Of a stretch of 64,000 bases of DNA, positions 43,539-51,350 are shown one piece after another. How positions within the stretch are numbered: position 1 is the first letter of the stretch; every line of letters starts with the position of its first letter. Below the pieces are notes generated by a model. The model did not search any database. It was not told the DNA's origin and saw nothing but the letters and a program-made list of their open reading frames with translations. The DNA lies in the NCBI RefSeq assembly GCF_042788235.1, contig NZ_JBHZOL010000004.1, forward strand, positions 100,063 through 164,062, in the 5' to 3' direction. The DNA is from Sphaerothrix epifaneia. GTDB lineage: Bacteria; Cyanobacteriota; Cyanobacteriia; Phormidesmidales; Phormidesmidaceae. The position numbers and the translations under genes are program-made.

Positions 43539-44288
43539 CTAATAGCGAATTTGTAGCGTTACGGTGGCTCTAACCGTTTGTTCGCCGCCGACGATTGGGG
43601 TTTGATCTGAGTTGCTGGCTTCTAGCCGTGCTTGAGCGGCGTAGGGTAGCGGTGCGGGTTGGCTGGCTTGGTTAACCTGAATGCCTACAATTTCTTCAGC
43701 CGTAAAATCTAGCGTTTCTAAGACGGCGTTGGCCTGGGTTTGCGCATCTTGGGTTGCTTCTCTTAAAGCTATTTGCTGAGCGGCAGAGAGTGCCGCATCT
43801 TCGGCAATAAACTGGAGGCTGTCGATACGGGTAGCGCCAACATCGACGAGTTCGTCTAGTAGTTGCCCTGCCTGCTCCGTTGAGAGGCGAAAGCTCACAA
43901 GATTGACAGCGCTATAGCCTGTAATGCGCTGCTGTTCGCGGCTGTAGTCGTAGACAGGGTTGAGCTGAATGCCCGTTGTCTCTAGCTTGTCTACATTGCG
44001 CGATCGCAGTAGATTGACCACAGCCGAGGAGCGGCGAGCTGCTTCTGCTTGAGCTGCAGCGGCAGTCTCAGCCTGCACTTCTACCCCCATTGTGACTTGG
44101 GTTAGCGTGGTCTGAACATCTTCGCTCCCTTCACCTGTAACCGTCAAAATCCGCATTGCTTGCTCCTGAGCCAACAAGGGATGGGGATACGCACAGCTCA
44201 TAATACCCAGGCTAACCAGCGCCAGCCAAAAGGTAGGACGGGGTCTGAGAGACTTAGGCCAGACCAAACGAGTAGACTGTTTTAGCAT
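43539..44288 (-). CDS. SIMPL (DUF541) domain protein
   Basis: Exported protein of 249 residues with a signal peptide (about 12-40, cleavage probably after LLAQ). The SIMPL domain follows: VTGEGSEDVQTTLTQVTMGVEVQA, then GIQLNPVYDYS and ITGYSAVNLVSFRLS. SIMPL proteins are periplasmic and often stress-linked, with no defined biochemical activity. It is convergent with ssb, 39 nt apart. Monocistronic. Confidence 0.9.
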   Translation of the reverse strand: MLKQSTRLVWPKSLRPRPTFWLALVSLGIMSCAYPHPLLAQEQAMRILTVTGEGSEDVQTTLTQVTMGVEVQAETAAAAQAEAARRSSAVVNLLRSRNVDKLETTGIQLNPVYDYSREQQRITGYSAVNLVSFRLSTEQAGQLLDELVDVGATRIDSLQFIAEDAALSAAQQIALREATQDAQTQANAVLETLDFTAEEIVGIQVNQASQPAPLPYAAQARLEASNSDQTPIVGGEQTVRATVTLQIRY

Positions 44289-44441
44289 TGAATAATCTCC
44301 AACCAGTGCTTTTAAGTAGTAAAGACATGAATAGAAATCTGTCTTTTACCGTTGTCTCATAGCCTGTTTAGGTTTCTGGTTGGGTTACAAATTTGGTAAC
44401 TGCTTTTACTGAAATCGGTTTGACCGCAGAAATGGGAGGAA

Positions 44442-44753
44442 TTAAGCGCTACGAGGCTTTTCTTCGACGATGCTGAATTCCTGACCTGACCAAGTGGGAT
44501 GAGGGAAAATGCGAATTTTACCGTGGTTAGGTAGCTCGGTGCTAGGCAAGCTGTTAGCCCCGCTCATGAGAATGTATTGCTTAAGAATGTCTCGCGCCTC
44601 TTCTATGGAGCGCAAAACATAGTTAGCCATAAAGAGGTAGGGTTGAGTCCGGTATTCGTTGCGGGGTGCAGGTTCCCAAAAGGCCAGCTTGAAACTGCCC
44701 TTAGACTCAGTAATGCGGTAGTGAATGGTGTAGTCAGTATCTAGTACAAACAT
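44442..44753 (-). CDS. Conserved hypothetical small protein
   Basis: Soluble protein of 103 residues (from ATG 44753) or 117 (from GTG 44795). Features: FVLDTDYTIHYRIT at the start, then FKLAFWEP and YLFMANYVLRSIEEARDILKQY. I do not recognise the family by name, although the composition and codon use look like a real gene. No signal peptide or membrane segment. It lies between the SIMPL gene and ybaK, with its own spacers on both sides. Confidence 0.65.
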   Translation of the reverse strand: MFVLDTDYTIHYRITESKGSFKLAFWEPAPRNEYRTQPYLFMANYVLRSIEEARDILKQYILMSGANSLPSTELPNHGKIRIFPHPTWSGQEFSIVEEKPRSA

Positions 44754-44994
44754 AGGGTTGAATGGTAAACGGGGAACGGACTTTGACTGTTGCACCCTCT
44801 CCCCAAGCTCAGCTAAGACTTTAGAACCGCTGACTTCCGTCTTTTTCTTCAGTGTGCCCAGGTAGAACTGTCTCCTAGAGCCACTTCATGGTTCGTAACC
44901 CTCACTCATTTAATTCTATCTAGGGATTCTGCTTAGACGGGTCGGATTCCGGAATTCCCAAACAACCTTTATACAATTTTTACGAAAGTTACTG

Positions 44995-45480
44995 ATGAAA
45001 ACCAATGCCGTTCGTGTTCTAGATACGTGCCAAATTGCCTATCGGCTTTTAGCGTATGCAGTTGATCCCAATAACCTGGAAGCAGAAAACATTGCTGCCA
45101 AGTTAGGTTTACCGCCTGCACAAGTGTTTAAAACGCTAGTAGCCACAGGCGATCGCACAGGCGTTTGTTTAGCCGTTATCCCCGCTGATACGCAGCTTGA
45201 CCTAAAAGCTTTGGCGCGGCTTTCAGGCGATCGCAAGATTGATACGGTACCCCTCAAGCAGGTGCAACCCCTTACCGGGTATATTCGCGGGGGGGTAACC
45301 GCGCTGGCTTGTAAAAAACAATACCCTGTTTTTGTCGATGAGCGCATCCACCAATTTGATCAAATTGCTGTTTCTGCCGGAAAGCGAGGACTCATGATTC
45401 AGCTAGCGCCCTCTGACTACCTAGAGACAGTAAAAGCGAACGTGGGCGCGATCGCTCGTGAAAAAACTGCGGCTCTGTAG
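44995..45480 (+). CDS. ybaK: Cys-tRNA(Pro) deacylase YbaK/EbsC
   Basis: Single-domain trans-editing hydrolase of 161 residues that removes mischarged cysteine from tRNA(Pro). Seen: AAKLGLPPAQVFKTLVATGD, LARLSGDRKIDTVPLKQVQPLTGYIRGGVTAL (the GYIRGG loop) and KKQYPVFVDE, with the YbaK lysine at FKTL. Length is normal. Monocistronic. Confidence 0.94.
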   Translation: MKTNAVRVLDTCQIAYRLLAYAVDPNNLEAENIAAKLGLPPAQVFKTLVATGDRTGVCLAVIPADTQLDLKALARLSGDRKIDTVPLKQVQPLTGYIRGGVTALACKKQYPVFVDERIHQFDQIAVSAGKRGLMIQLAPSDYLETVKANVGAIAREKTAAL

Positions 45481-45658
45481 CTAACCCTGGCTGCTCAGCA
45501 CTGTAGCTATGCTGCTACCCCTCTGCCAAGTGAAAGCCAAATTAGCCTTTTATTCCTTTATTTTTCATTCTTTAGATAAGACAAATTCTACCCGTTGAGG
45601 GAGTTGAAAATCTACAGATTTCGTAACAATTAGAACAGTAGAAAATAGTAACCCAAAA

Positions 45659-46255
45659 GTGCAATTCTTTAACCCAAATTCGCCATCAAAATCTTCACTA
45701 ACGCAGTGTTTGCTGACAGGCTCAGCAGGGTTAGCAATTTTGTTCACCGCTCCGGTTGCCAGCGCTCAACCAGCCACAGAAACGCTGATTGCCCAAACCA
45801 ATACCATCGAAACTACCAGCGCCCAAAGCGAGACGCTTTATCTCAATGAAGACCGCAGTTATGCTTACGATTTAGAAGTGGAGCGGGCGGTTACGATTGA
45901 TGGGCTGTATCTACCAGTCGGTAGCCTTATTCAAGGAAGCTATCAGCCCGCAGGTGATGACGGCTTACGCTACATAGCGACTGCCGCCATTGTCGAAGGC
46001 CAAACCTATCGTCTCAATGCCACATCAGATGTGATCGACGATCAAAAAGACCCACGGGATACCTCAGGGGGGGCGATCGCAGAAGACGCGGCAATTGGAG
46101 CCGCAGGAGGCGCTGTTTTAGGCGAAATCTTAGGCGGTATTGATTTAGGTGAAGTTTTGGGCGGCGCAGCGGCGGGTGTAGCCGTAGGCAATTTAACGGC
46201 TGATCAGGTGGTAGTGGTTGAGCCGGATGAGCCAATTGTGCTCTATGCCAACTAA
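45659..46255 (+). CDS. Exported glycine-zipper protein, unknown function
   Basis: A 198-residue protein from GTG 45659. It has a signal peptide (about 18-38, cleavage likely after ASA), a conserved-looking domain (about 58-125: LYLNEDRSYAYDLEVER, DGLYLPVGSLIQGSYQP) and a C-terminal glycine zipper (about 140-180: AAIGAAGGAVLGEILGG, GGAAAGVAVGNL) that could insert in or span a membrane. The final residues are acidic/hydrophobic. No named family recognised. A strong hairpin follows the gene. Confidence 0.75.
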   Translation: MQFFNPNSPSKSSLTQCLLTGSAGLAILFTAPVASAQPATETLIAQTNTIETTSAQSETLYLNEDRSYAYDLEVERAVTIDGLYLPVGSLIQGSYQPAGDDGLRYIATAAIVEGQTYRLNATSDVIDDQKDPRDTSGGAIAEDAAIGAAGGAVLGEILGGIDLGEVLGGAAAGVAVGNLTADQVVVVEPDEPIVLYAN

Positions 46256-46311
46256 TCTAGCAGCCATACAGCCAGAAGCACGGCTTTCAGCCATAAAAGT
46301 GTCTCAAAGCT

Positions 46312-46343
46312 GGTGGTTACCGCCATAGTTAGCGGTAGCCGCC
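46312..46343 (+). terminator. 12-bp stem-loop after the glycine-zipper gene
   Basis: GGTGGTTACCGC (46312-46323) pairs with GCGGTAGCCGCC (46332-46343) over all 12 positions in plus-strand RNA, two of them G-U wobbles, around an 8-nt loop. It is followed by AAAA, not T, so termination would be non-canonical. It lies 56 nt after the stop codon. Confidence 0.5.
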
Positions 46344-46482
46344 AAAAGGCAGGAAACAGAACAGAAACAGAATAAAAAACGTTTTGTGAAGACTGGCAGC
46401 CCTGGAAGGGGCTCAACCGCGTGGCTACAGCTTACAGGTTTGACGTAGCGCGCCTAACGCCGCACAAAGATGAGTGGCTAGG

Positions 46483-48120
46483 TTACCGAGTTGGCAACGA
46501 GAAGCGCTGCTGTACCCAACATAAGGTCGCCGCCAACAGCAAGGCTGGGGTCAGCCAGTTACCCCAACGAACATACAAAGTCTGGGAGCGACGACGGTAG
46601 ACTGAAGCGGCGTGAAGCATGTAGCGGTTGGGTTCTGATAGCCAGAGCGTGTGTCCGTGGGCATCCACAATGCCCGATAAGCCTGTATTGGTAACCCGGA
46701 TGGCCCAGCGGTCAGTCTCAATGGCTCTCATGACATCTTGAGCATGGTCTTGAGCCATCATGTAGGGAGGGTAAGGGTCGTTGTTTGAAACCATTACTAG
46801 CAACTGCCCCCCGCCAGCCACCTGATGGCGAAAGATTTCTCCATAAGCTGATTCGTAGCAAATGCCCACAGCAACGGGGCCAAATGAGGTATTGAAGCGC
46901 TGCTGGTTGTCTCCGGGTTTCAGACTGCCTTCTAAGGAAGATAGTCGCTGGATCAAGCGACCTAAAATTGACTCAAAGGGAATATATTCTCCTAAGGGCA
47001 CAAGCTTGACTTTGTTGTAGCGGCCTACGGTTTTGCCACTGCCATCGATCGCCAATAAGCTTTGAGTGAGTTGAACTGGGTTGCTGTTTTCTGCGATCGC
47101 AAAGGTGCCTAGCCAGAGCGGAACCTGGCGCTGCAACACGGCCTGGTACAGAGGATTTTGGCTAGGTACAGGCTGACGCCAGATCAGTGGCAAAGCCCCT
47201 TCTGGGGTAATCACCAGATCGACCCCTTGATTCACTAAGTTGAGATAGCCCTGGGTATACCCGGCGATCGCCTGTCTTTCTCCGGCTGGGGTAAGTTTAA
47301 TCCGAGTGGGAACATTGCCTTGAATTAGCCCCGCCCGAATAAGCTGCTGGGGATTGTCAGCCGGGGCACTCCACTTTAAACCATAGCCAACTAGATAGCT
47401 TGTTAGCATCAGGCCAGTCGCTGCTAAAATCAGCAGTCGTGGTTGGGATGATGAAGCCTGCCTGCGGCTGACCCAAGCTTCGGCTAAACAGCCATTAAAG
47501 GCCACAATTACTGCGGTTACGGTAAACTGCCCCGACAACTGCCCTAAATGCAGCAACGCTAAGTTACCAGGGCTTTGGGTATAAGACAGCGAAGTCCAGT
47601 ACAGGGGGCCCCAACTCCACACGGTTTCTAGGCTGCACCAGAGAGCCGTGGCGGCCAGAATGCGAAACCAGGCAGCCATTGGCAAAGACTTAGAACCGAA
47701 ATATAGCCACCGCAACCCCCCAAACCAGATCATCACCAGCGCTGCCCCCCAAAGGGTAATGAACCCCCAAGCAAAGAGGGCGATCGCTAAACTGCCTATC
47801 CAGGGGATTCCCATCCAGGTGAGGGGGTGCAAATAAGTAATCCAGGACAAGGCCAAACCGTGATATCCCAGCCCCCAAAGCAGCGGATAGCGCCACAGCA
47901 GAAAGCGCGACTGGGTTTGGCTAGTCGCCGCATGGCTGGCGGAGCTGAGCAAAACAACCCAGAGAGGAACTAAAGCTAAAAAAGCTAGCGGCCATGCATT
48001 GAGAGGAGCAGGCGCTAACCCCATGAGCAAACCACTTAAAAAGATCAACAGCGATCGCTGAGAAAGCAGGTGAGCGATCGTCGATAGATAAGAACCCAAT
48101 TGTATTTGAGTTTTAGCCAC
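46483..48120 (-). CDS. lnt: Apolipoprotein N-acyltransferase Lnt
   Basis: Adds the third acyl chain to lipoproteins. The 545-residue protein has about six to eight N-terminal membrane helices (1-255) and a nitrilase-like periplasmic domain. The catalytic triad is visible: Glu in TPEGALPLIW, Lys in RYNKVKLVPLGEYIP and Cys in VGICYESAYGE. A final helix is near 525. The start codon is GTG 48120. UrtA of this window would be one substrate. Confidence 0.95.
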   Translation of the reverse strand: MAKTQIQLGSYLSTIAHLLSQRSLLIFLSGLLMGLAPAPLNAWPLAFLALVPLWVVLLSSASHAATSQTQSRFLLWRYPLLWGLGYHGLALSWITYLHPLTWMGIPWIGSLAIALFAWGFITLWGAALVMIWFGGLRWLYFGSKSLPMAAWFRILAATALWCSLETVWSWGPLYWTSLSYTQSPGNLALLHLGQLSGQFTVTAVIVAFNGCLAEAWVSRRQASSSQPRLLILAATGLMLTSYLVGYGLKWSAPADNPQQLIRAGLIQGNVPTRIKLTPAGERQAIAGYTQGYLNLVNQGVDLVITPEGALPLIWRQPVPSQNPLYQAVLQRQVPLWLGTFAIAENSNPVQLTQSLLAIDGSGKTVGRYNKVKLVPLGEYIPFESILGRLIQRLSSLEGSLKPGDNQQRFNTSFGPVAVGICYESAYGEIFRHQVAGGGQLLVMVSNNDPYPPYMMAQDHAQDVMRAIETDRWAIRVTNTGLSGIVDAHGHTLWLSEPNRYMLHAASVYRRRSQTLYVRWGNWLTPALLLAATLCWVQQRFSLPTR

Positions 48121-48178
48121 GCCAAATGCACTATTCGCTGAGCTTAACTCTTTTCAAGATAGGCCGAAATCAAGAACT

Positions 48179-48245
48179 TATAGCTAAAAGCAAAAAGCTG
48201 AAGGCAGAAGGAAAGCTTTTCTGTCAGCGGCTTGCGGCTATTTAA
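48179..48245 (+). repeat. Interspersed repeat, copy B
   Basis: The left part matches copy A (40019); the right part, GAAAGCTTTTCTGTCAGC followed by CTTGCGGC, matches the inverted copy C (59171-59240). It therefore links the two partial copies and is the most complete example. It lies just upstream of lnt. Confidence 0.55.
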
Positions 48246-48624
48246 GTAGCTCAGCGCTGGCAACAGCTATCATCTTCGCGACCAGAATAATCCAAGTGTC
48301 AAATTGTTACGAACGTCTAGAGTCAACTCGATCCATCCACCACCGCAGATTTTTGTGAAGATACCACTCAGCCAAGATTTAGAAAAGCTCAAGCTGGGCG
48401 GAGAAGGGAAGTCATAGCCCTCTGCTTGGGTTAGGGTAATCGATAAGTCTACGGCGGCTCTGGCAGTCAGCAATGTTTACCATAGCCGAAAGTTGTTTGA
48501 AGATGGCAGTCAAAACGCCAACGACGAGGAGGTTACACGGCGGGCTGACCCTGCTGGGATTTATCGCTATCTTGTGGCTCGTCGGCCAACAGACTCGAGC
48601 AATGGGTTGGCGCAAACCGATAGT

Positions 48625-48864
48625 TGGGTGCGGTTCTTGACTGAAGCTATTTTACTGTCGGTAACAGGTGGTTTAACAAAAGCCCCTACTAGAGTGAGCG
48701 ACGGCGGACTGATTGGTAGCGTAACGCCTTTTCAACCTCTAATTTCTTTAACAGCGGTAATGGTTGCCCGCAGCGTTTCTAGCGAAATTGGTCTATTTTG
48801 GGGGGTGATGCCTACCCGGCAAGCAGTCGAACTTGATCCCATTGTGGCGTTACGCCGTACTTAG
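48625..48864 (+). pseudogene. Remnant of an ABC exporter permease (MacB/DevC-like C-terminus)
   Basis: About 80 codons ending at TAG 48862-48864 read FLTEAILLSVTGG, then TPFQPLISLTAVMVA, SSEIGLFWGVMPTRQA and ELDPIVALRRT. This is the C-terminal FtsX/MacB-type permease pattern, including the ARQAAxLDPIxALR ending, without the preceding 300 or more residues. The upstream part of the open frame (48493-48624) is unrelated. Near SVTGGLTKAP the helix is disrupted by a polar insertion. Loss of the N-terminus and of any ATPase gene marks it as a decayed fragment. Confidence 0.75.
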
Positions 48865-48924
48865 ATATAGGGGCTTAAGGAAAATTGCTTGCTGACATTT
48901 GCTTCCAGCGACTCTTTTGAATTC

Positions 48925-49680
48925 ATGTCTTCTCATGCCCAGCTTAATCCTTGGATCATTTGCCCACAGCCGACTCCCCAAGCTCGACTACGGCTATTTT
49001 GCTTTCCCTATGCCGGGGGTGGGGCGGCTATTTTTCGGGCTTGGGCTTTCCAGCTACCGCCTGAAATAGAGGTTTGCCCCATACAGCTACCGGGTCGCGA
49101 AAACCGATTTTCGCAAGCGCCTTTTACCCGCATGCTGGCGCTCATCCATGCCCTATCGCCAGCCTTATTGCCCCTGTGCGATCGCCCTTTCGCCTTTTGG
49201 GGACATAGCATGGGGGCTTTGGTCAGTTTTGAACTGGCTCGCTACTGGCATTATCGAGGTTTGGCTTGTCCTCAGCATTTGTTTCTTTCCTCTCATCAGG
49301 CTCCTCACCTACCGCGCCAAGGCGTCAAAATGCATTTGCTGCCAGAGGCTGAGTTTATTGCCGAACTGCGTCGCTACAACGGTACGCCAGCAGCCATTTT
49401 GCAAGAACCTGAACTCTTAGAACTGCTCTTGCCAGTATTGCGAGCCGATTTTGCTGTACTTGAAACTTACACTTACCGAGCTGGCCCGCCTTTGCCCTGT
49501 GCAATTTCTGTTTTTGGCGGCGATCGCGATGCTAAAGTCAGCCAAAAACAGCTATCGGCTTGGCAGATCCATACTCAGGCGCAGTTTAAGCTGCGGCTTT
49601 TAGCAGGCGATCATTTTTATCTCAAAACGCAACAAACCAAGATTCTGCAGGCGGTAAGGGAGGATCTGCAGTGTCTCTAA
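48925..49680 (+). CDS. Type II thioesterase (GrsT-like)
   Basis: Alpha/beta-hydrolase thioesterase of 251 residues that typically clears mis-primed carrier proteins of NRPS/PKS lines. Seen: LFCFPYAGGGAAIFRAWA, VCPIQLPGRENRF, nucleophile FWGHSMG with Ser95, FGGDRDAKV (acid) and LAGDHFYL (His). ATG 48925 gives the family N-terminus; an in-frame upstream start at 48889 is less likely. It overlaps the PPTase gene by 10 nt, so the two are coupled. No megasynthase is in the window. Confidence 0.92.
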   Translation: MSSHAQLNPWIICPQPTPQARLRLFCFPYAGGGAAIFRAWAFQLPPEIEVCPIQLPGRENRFSQAPFTRMLALIHALSPALLPLCDRPFAFWGHSMGALVSFELARYWHYRGLACPQHLFLSSHQAPHLPRQGVKMHLLPEAEFIAELRRYNGTPAAILQEPELLELLLPVLRADFAVLETYTYRAGPPLPCAISVFGGDRDAKVSQKQLSAWQIHTQAQFKLRLLAGDHFYLKTQQTKILQAVREDLQCL

Positions 49681-50417
49681 CCTGTACCTTAGCAACCCCC
49701 GACTGGCAGCCGCCGCCAGCTGATTTAGAACTGCCTGCAGGGACAGTCCATCTTTGGCAAATTCGGCTAACGTCTTCCTTGGCTCAACAATCGCTTTGGC
49801 GGACGCTACTCTCAGCGGATGAACATCAGCGGGCTGACCAGTTCCACTTTGAACGCGATCGCCAGCACTACATTGCCTGTCGAGGGCAGCTCAGACAAAT
49901 TTTAGGACGCTATCTGGCAATCCCCCCTGCCAGGGTCAGCTTTGCCTACGGAGCTTATGGCAAACCGACCCTGGCCAACTGGGTTAGCCGTCCTCTCAGC
50001 TTTAATGTTTCGCACTCGCAAGCGATCGCGCTTATTGCCATTTGCCGCGATCGCGCCGTAGGGGTGGATTTAGAATACGAGCGACCCATTGCCGTGGCCT
50101 CGCTGGCACCCCAATTCTTTTCCCCTAGCGAACAGGCACTCCTGTTAGCGGCTGCAGATCAGCAAGCTCTGTTTTTTCAGCTTTGGACTTGCAAAGAAGC
50201 CTACCTCAAAGCTACCGGACAAGGAATTTCTGGTCTGGAGCAGGCTATAGCAGAGCTGAATTTGCCAGCAGCTCAGCAAGTCTTTTGTCTAACTACATCA
50301 GCTGCCAACCGCCAAAGCTGGGTTTTCTTTCCCTTTCGGCCTGCGCCTGCTTACACAGCCGCCCTAGCCTTGCAGGGAACCCAAGCAGCGATCGCTTATT
50401 TTCGGCCAACCGACTAA
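49671..50417 (+). CDS. 4'-phosphopantetheinyl transferase, Sfp/HetI type
   Basis: Transfers the phosphopantetheine arm from CoA to carrier proteins. The 248-residue, two-lobed protein is Sfp-like. Motifs: FNVSHSQAIALIA, GVDLEYERP (metal Asp/Glu) and FQLWTCKEAYLKATGQGI. GTG 49671 has GGGAGG seven bases before it, inside the thioesterase gene. It probably serves fatty-acid or secondary-metabolite carrier proteins encoded elsewhere. Convergent with the next gene, overlapping by 4 nt. Confidence 0.93.
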   Translation: MSLTCTLATPDWQPPPADLELPAGTVHLWQIRLTSSLAQQSLWRTLLSADEHQRADQFHFERDRQHYIACRGQLRQILGRYLAIPPARVSFAYGAYGKPTLANWVSRPLSFNVSHSQAIALIAICRDRAVGVDLEYERPIAVASLAPQFFSPSEQALLLAAADQQALFFQLWTCKEAYLKATGQGISGLEQAIAELNLPAAQQVFCLTTSAANRQSWVFFPFRPAPAYTAALALQGTQAAIAYFRPTD

Positions 50418-50836
50418 CCTGTCTGCGATAGCGTTTCTGCCGCTTTATTGACAGAGAGGGACAAAGCATGGTGAACCGCTTCTCGAAAAAGCGGTGCGGT
50501 TAGCTCACCTTTGACCAAAAAAGCCTGAACGCCTAACTGTCTAGCCTGCAAAGCTACCGCTTCATTGCCTTGACCCGTTAAAAGAATGACGGACGGCGAT
50601 CGCTCAGGAAACTGCTGCTTTAGCTCAGCCAAAAACTCTAGACCATCAGCATCCGGTAGTAAATAATCCAGAACGATAGTGTCTGGAAACTGCTGATCGC
50701 ATTGTTCCAGGGCAGTTTCGGCACAGGTGGCTTCTCTGATCTGGTAATGAAGATTTGAATCTTTTTCTAAGAAACGGCGATAGGTCACCCTATCTTCAAG
50801 ACAGTCATCAACTAATAAAACCTGATGGCGAATCAT
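50414..50836 (-). CDS. Response regulator (receiver only)
   Basis: Single receiver domain of 140 residues: VDDCLEDR acidic pair, phosphoacceptor Asp in TIVLDYLLPDADG, threonine in LLTGQG and lysine in LVKGEL. No output domain, so it acts by protein contact. Third gene of the phytochrome operon, 8 nt after the Rcp1-like gene. Its start codon is clear. Confidence 0.92.
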   Translation of the reverse strand: MIRHQVLLVDDCLEDRVTYRRFLEKDSNLHYQIREATCAETALEQCDQQFPDTIVLDYLLPDADGLEFLAELKQQFPERSPSVILLTGQGNEAVALQARQLGVQAFLVKGELTAPLFREAVHHALSLSVNKAAETLSQTG

Positions 50837-50844
50837 AAAGCTCT

Positions 50845-51294
50845 TTACTGAGAACCCGGCAGCAAAACGGCTTTGAACCAGTAGTGAAAAAAGTCATCGA
50901 CGGTTTTTTTCAAAGCCTCAATGCCAATGGGTTTAAGCATATAGCTATTGATTCCATACTGGTAACAGACATTGATGTCTTTAGGGTTGGAAGAGGTGGT
51001 CAAAACCACAATAGGGATGGTTTTAAGCTGCTCGTTTTGCTTGATCTCACGAATAACATCGCGGCCATCGGTGCCGGGTAAATTCAAGTCCATCAAGATG
51101 ACAGAAGGTCGAGGATACTGGTCAAAATCCGTGTACTGCCCTTCATGATGCAAATAGTCCAGCGCGTCGTCGCCGTCGCAGACCCGACAAACAGTTTCAG
51201 CAATGTTCAACTGCTTCATCGCCCGGGTGAAGGCATGGAAGTCTTCGTCGCTATCCTCAACTGCCAGTATCAACCTGCCTCTATCTGTACTCAC
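50845..51294 (-). CDS. Rcp1-like phytochrome response regulator
   Basis: Receiver domain of 149 residues, the length of cyanobacterial Rcp1. Seen: AVEDSDEDFHAF, Asp in VILMDLNLPGTDG, TTSSNP and lysine in LKPIGIEAL. GTG 51294, with AAAGGA nine to ten bases upstream, is chosen over TTG 51354: it yields the family length, while the longer form would add 20 unrelated residues. It is directly downstream of the phytochrome gene, so it is the likely phosphotransfer partner. Confidence 0.92.
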   Translation of the reverse strand: MSTDRGRLILAVEDSDEDFHAFTRAMKQLNIAETVCRVCDGDDALDYLHHEGQYTDFDQYPRPSVILMDLNLPGTDGRDVIREIKQNEQLKTIPIVVLTTSSNPKDINVCYQYGINSYMLKPIGIEALKKTVDDFFHYWFKAVLLPGSQ

Positions 51295-51350
51295 ACTTAA
51301 TTTTCCTTTGAGATGAGAGATTGAGCGAAGACCAATGATGGCCTGACGGT

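Noticed and set aside
45565..45747. 60-codon minus-strand frame overlapping the glycine-zipper gene start
   Set aside because: Antisense to a gene with a clear signal peptide, with no coding character of its own.
48503..48640. 45-codon frame with one hydrophobic segment before the permease remnant
   Set aside because: It is in a different frame from the remnant and matches no known exporter or fusion-protein N-terminus that I recognise. It may be debris of the same decayed locus.
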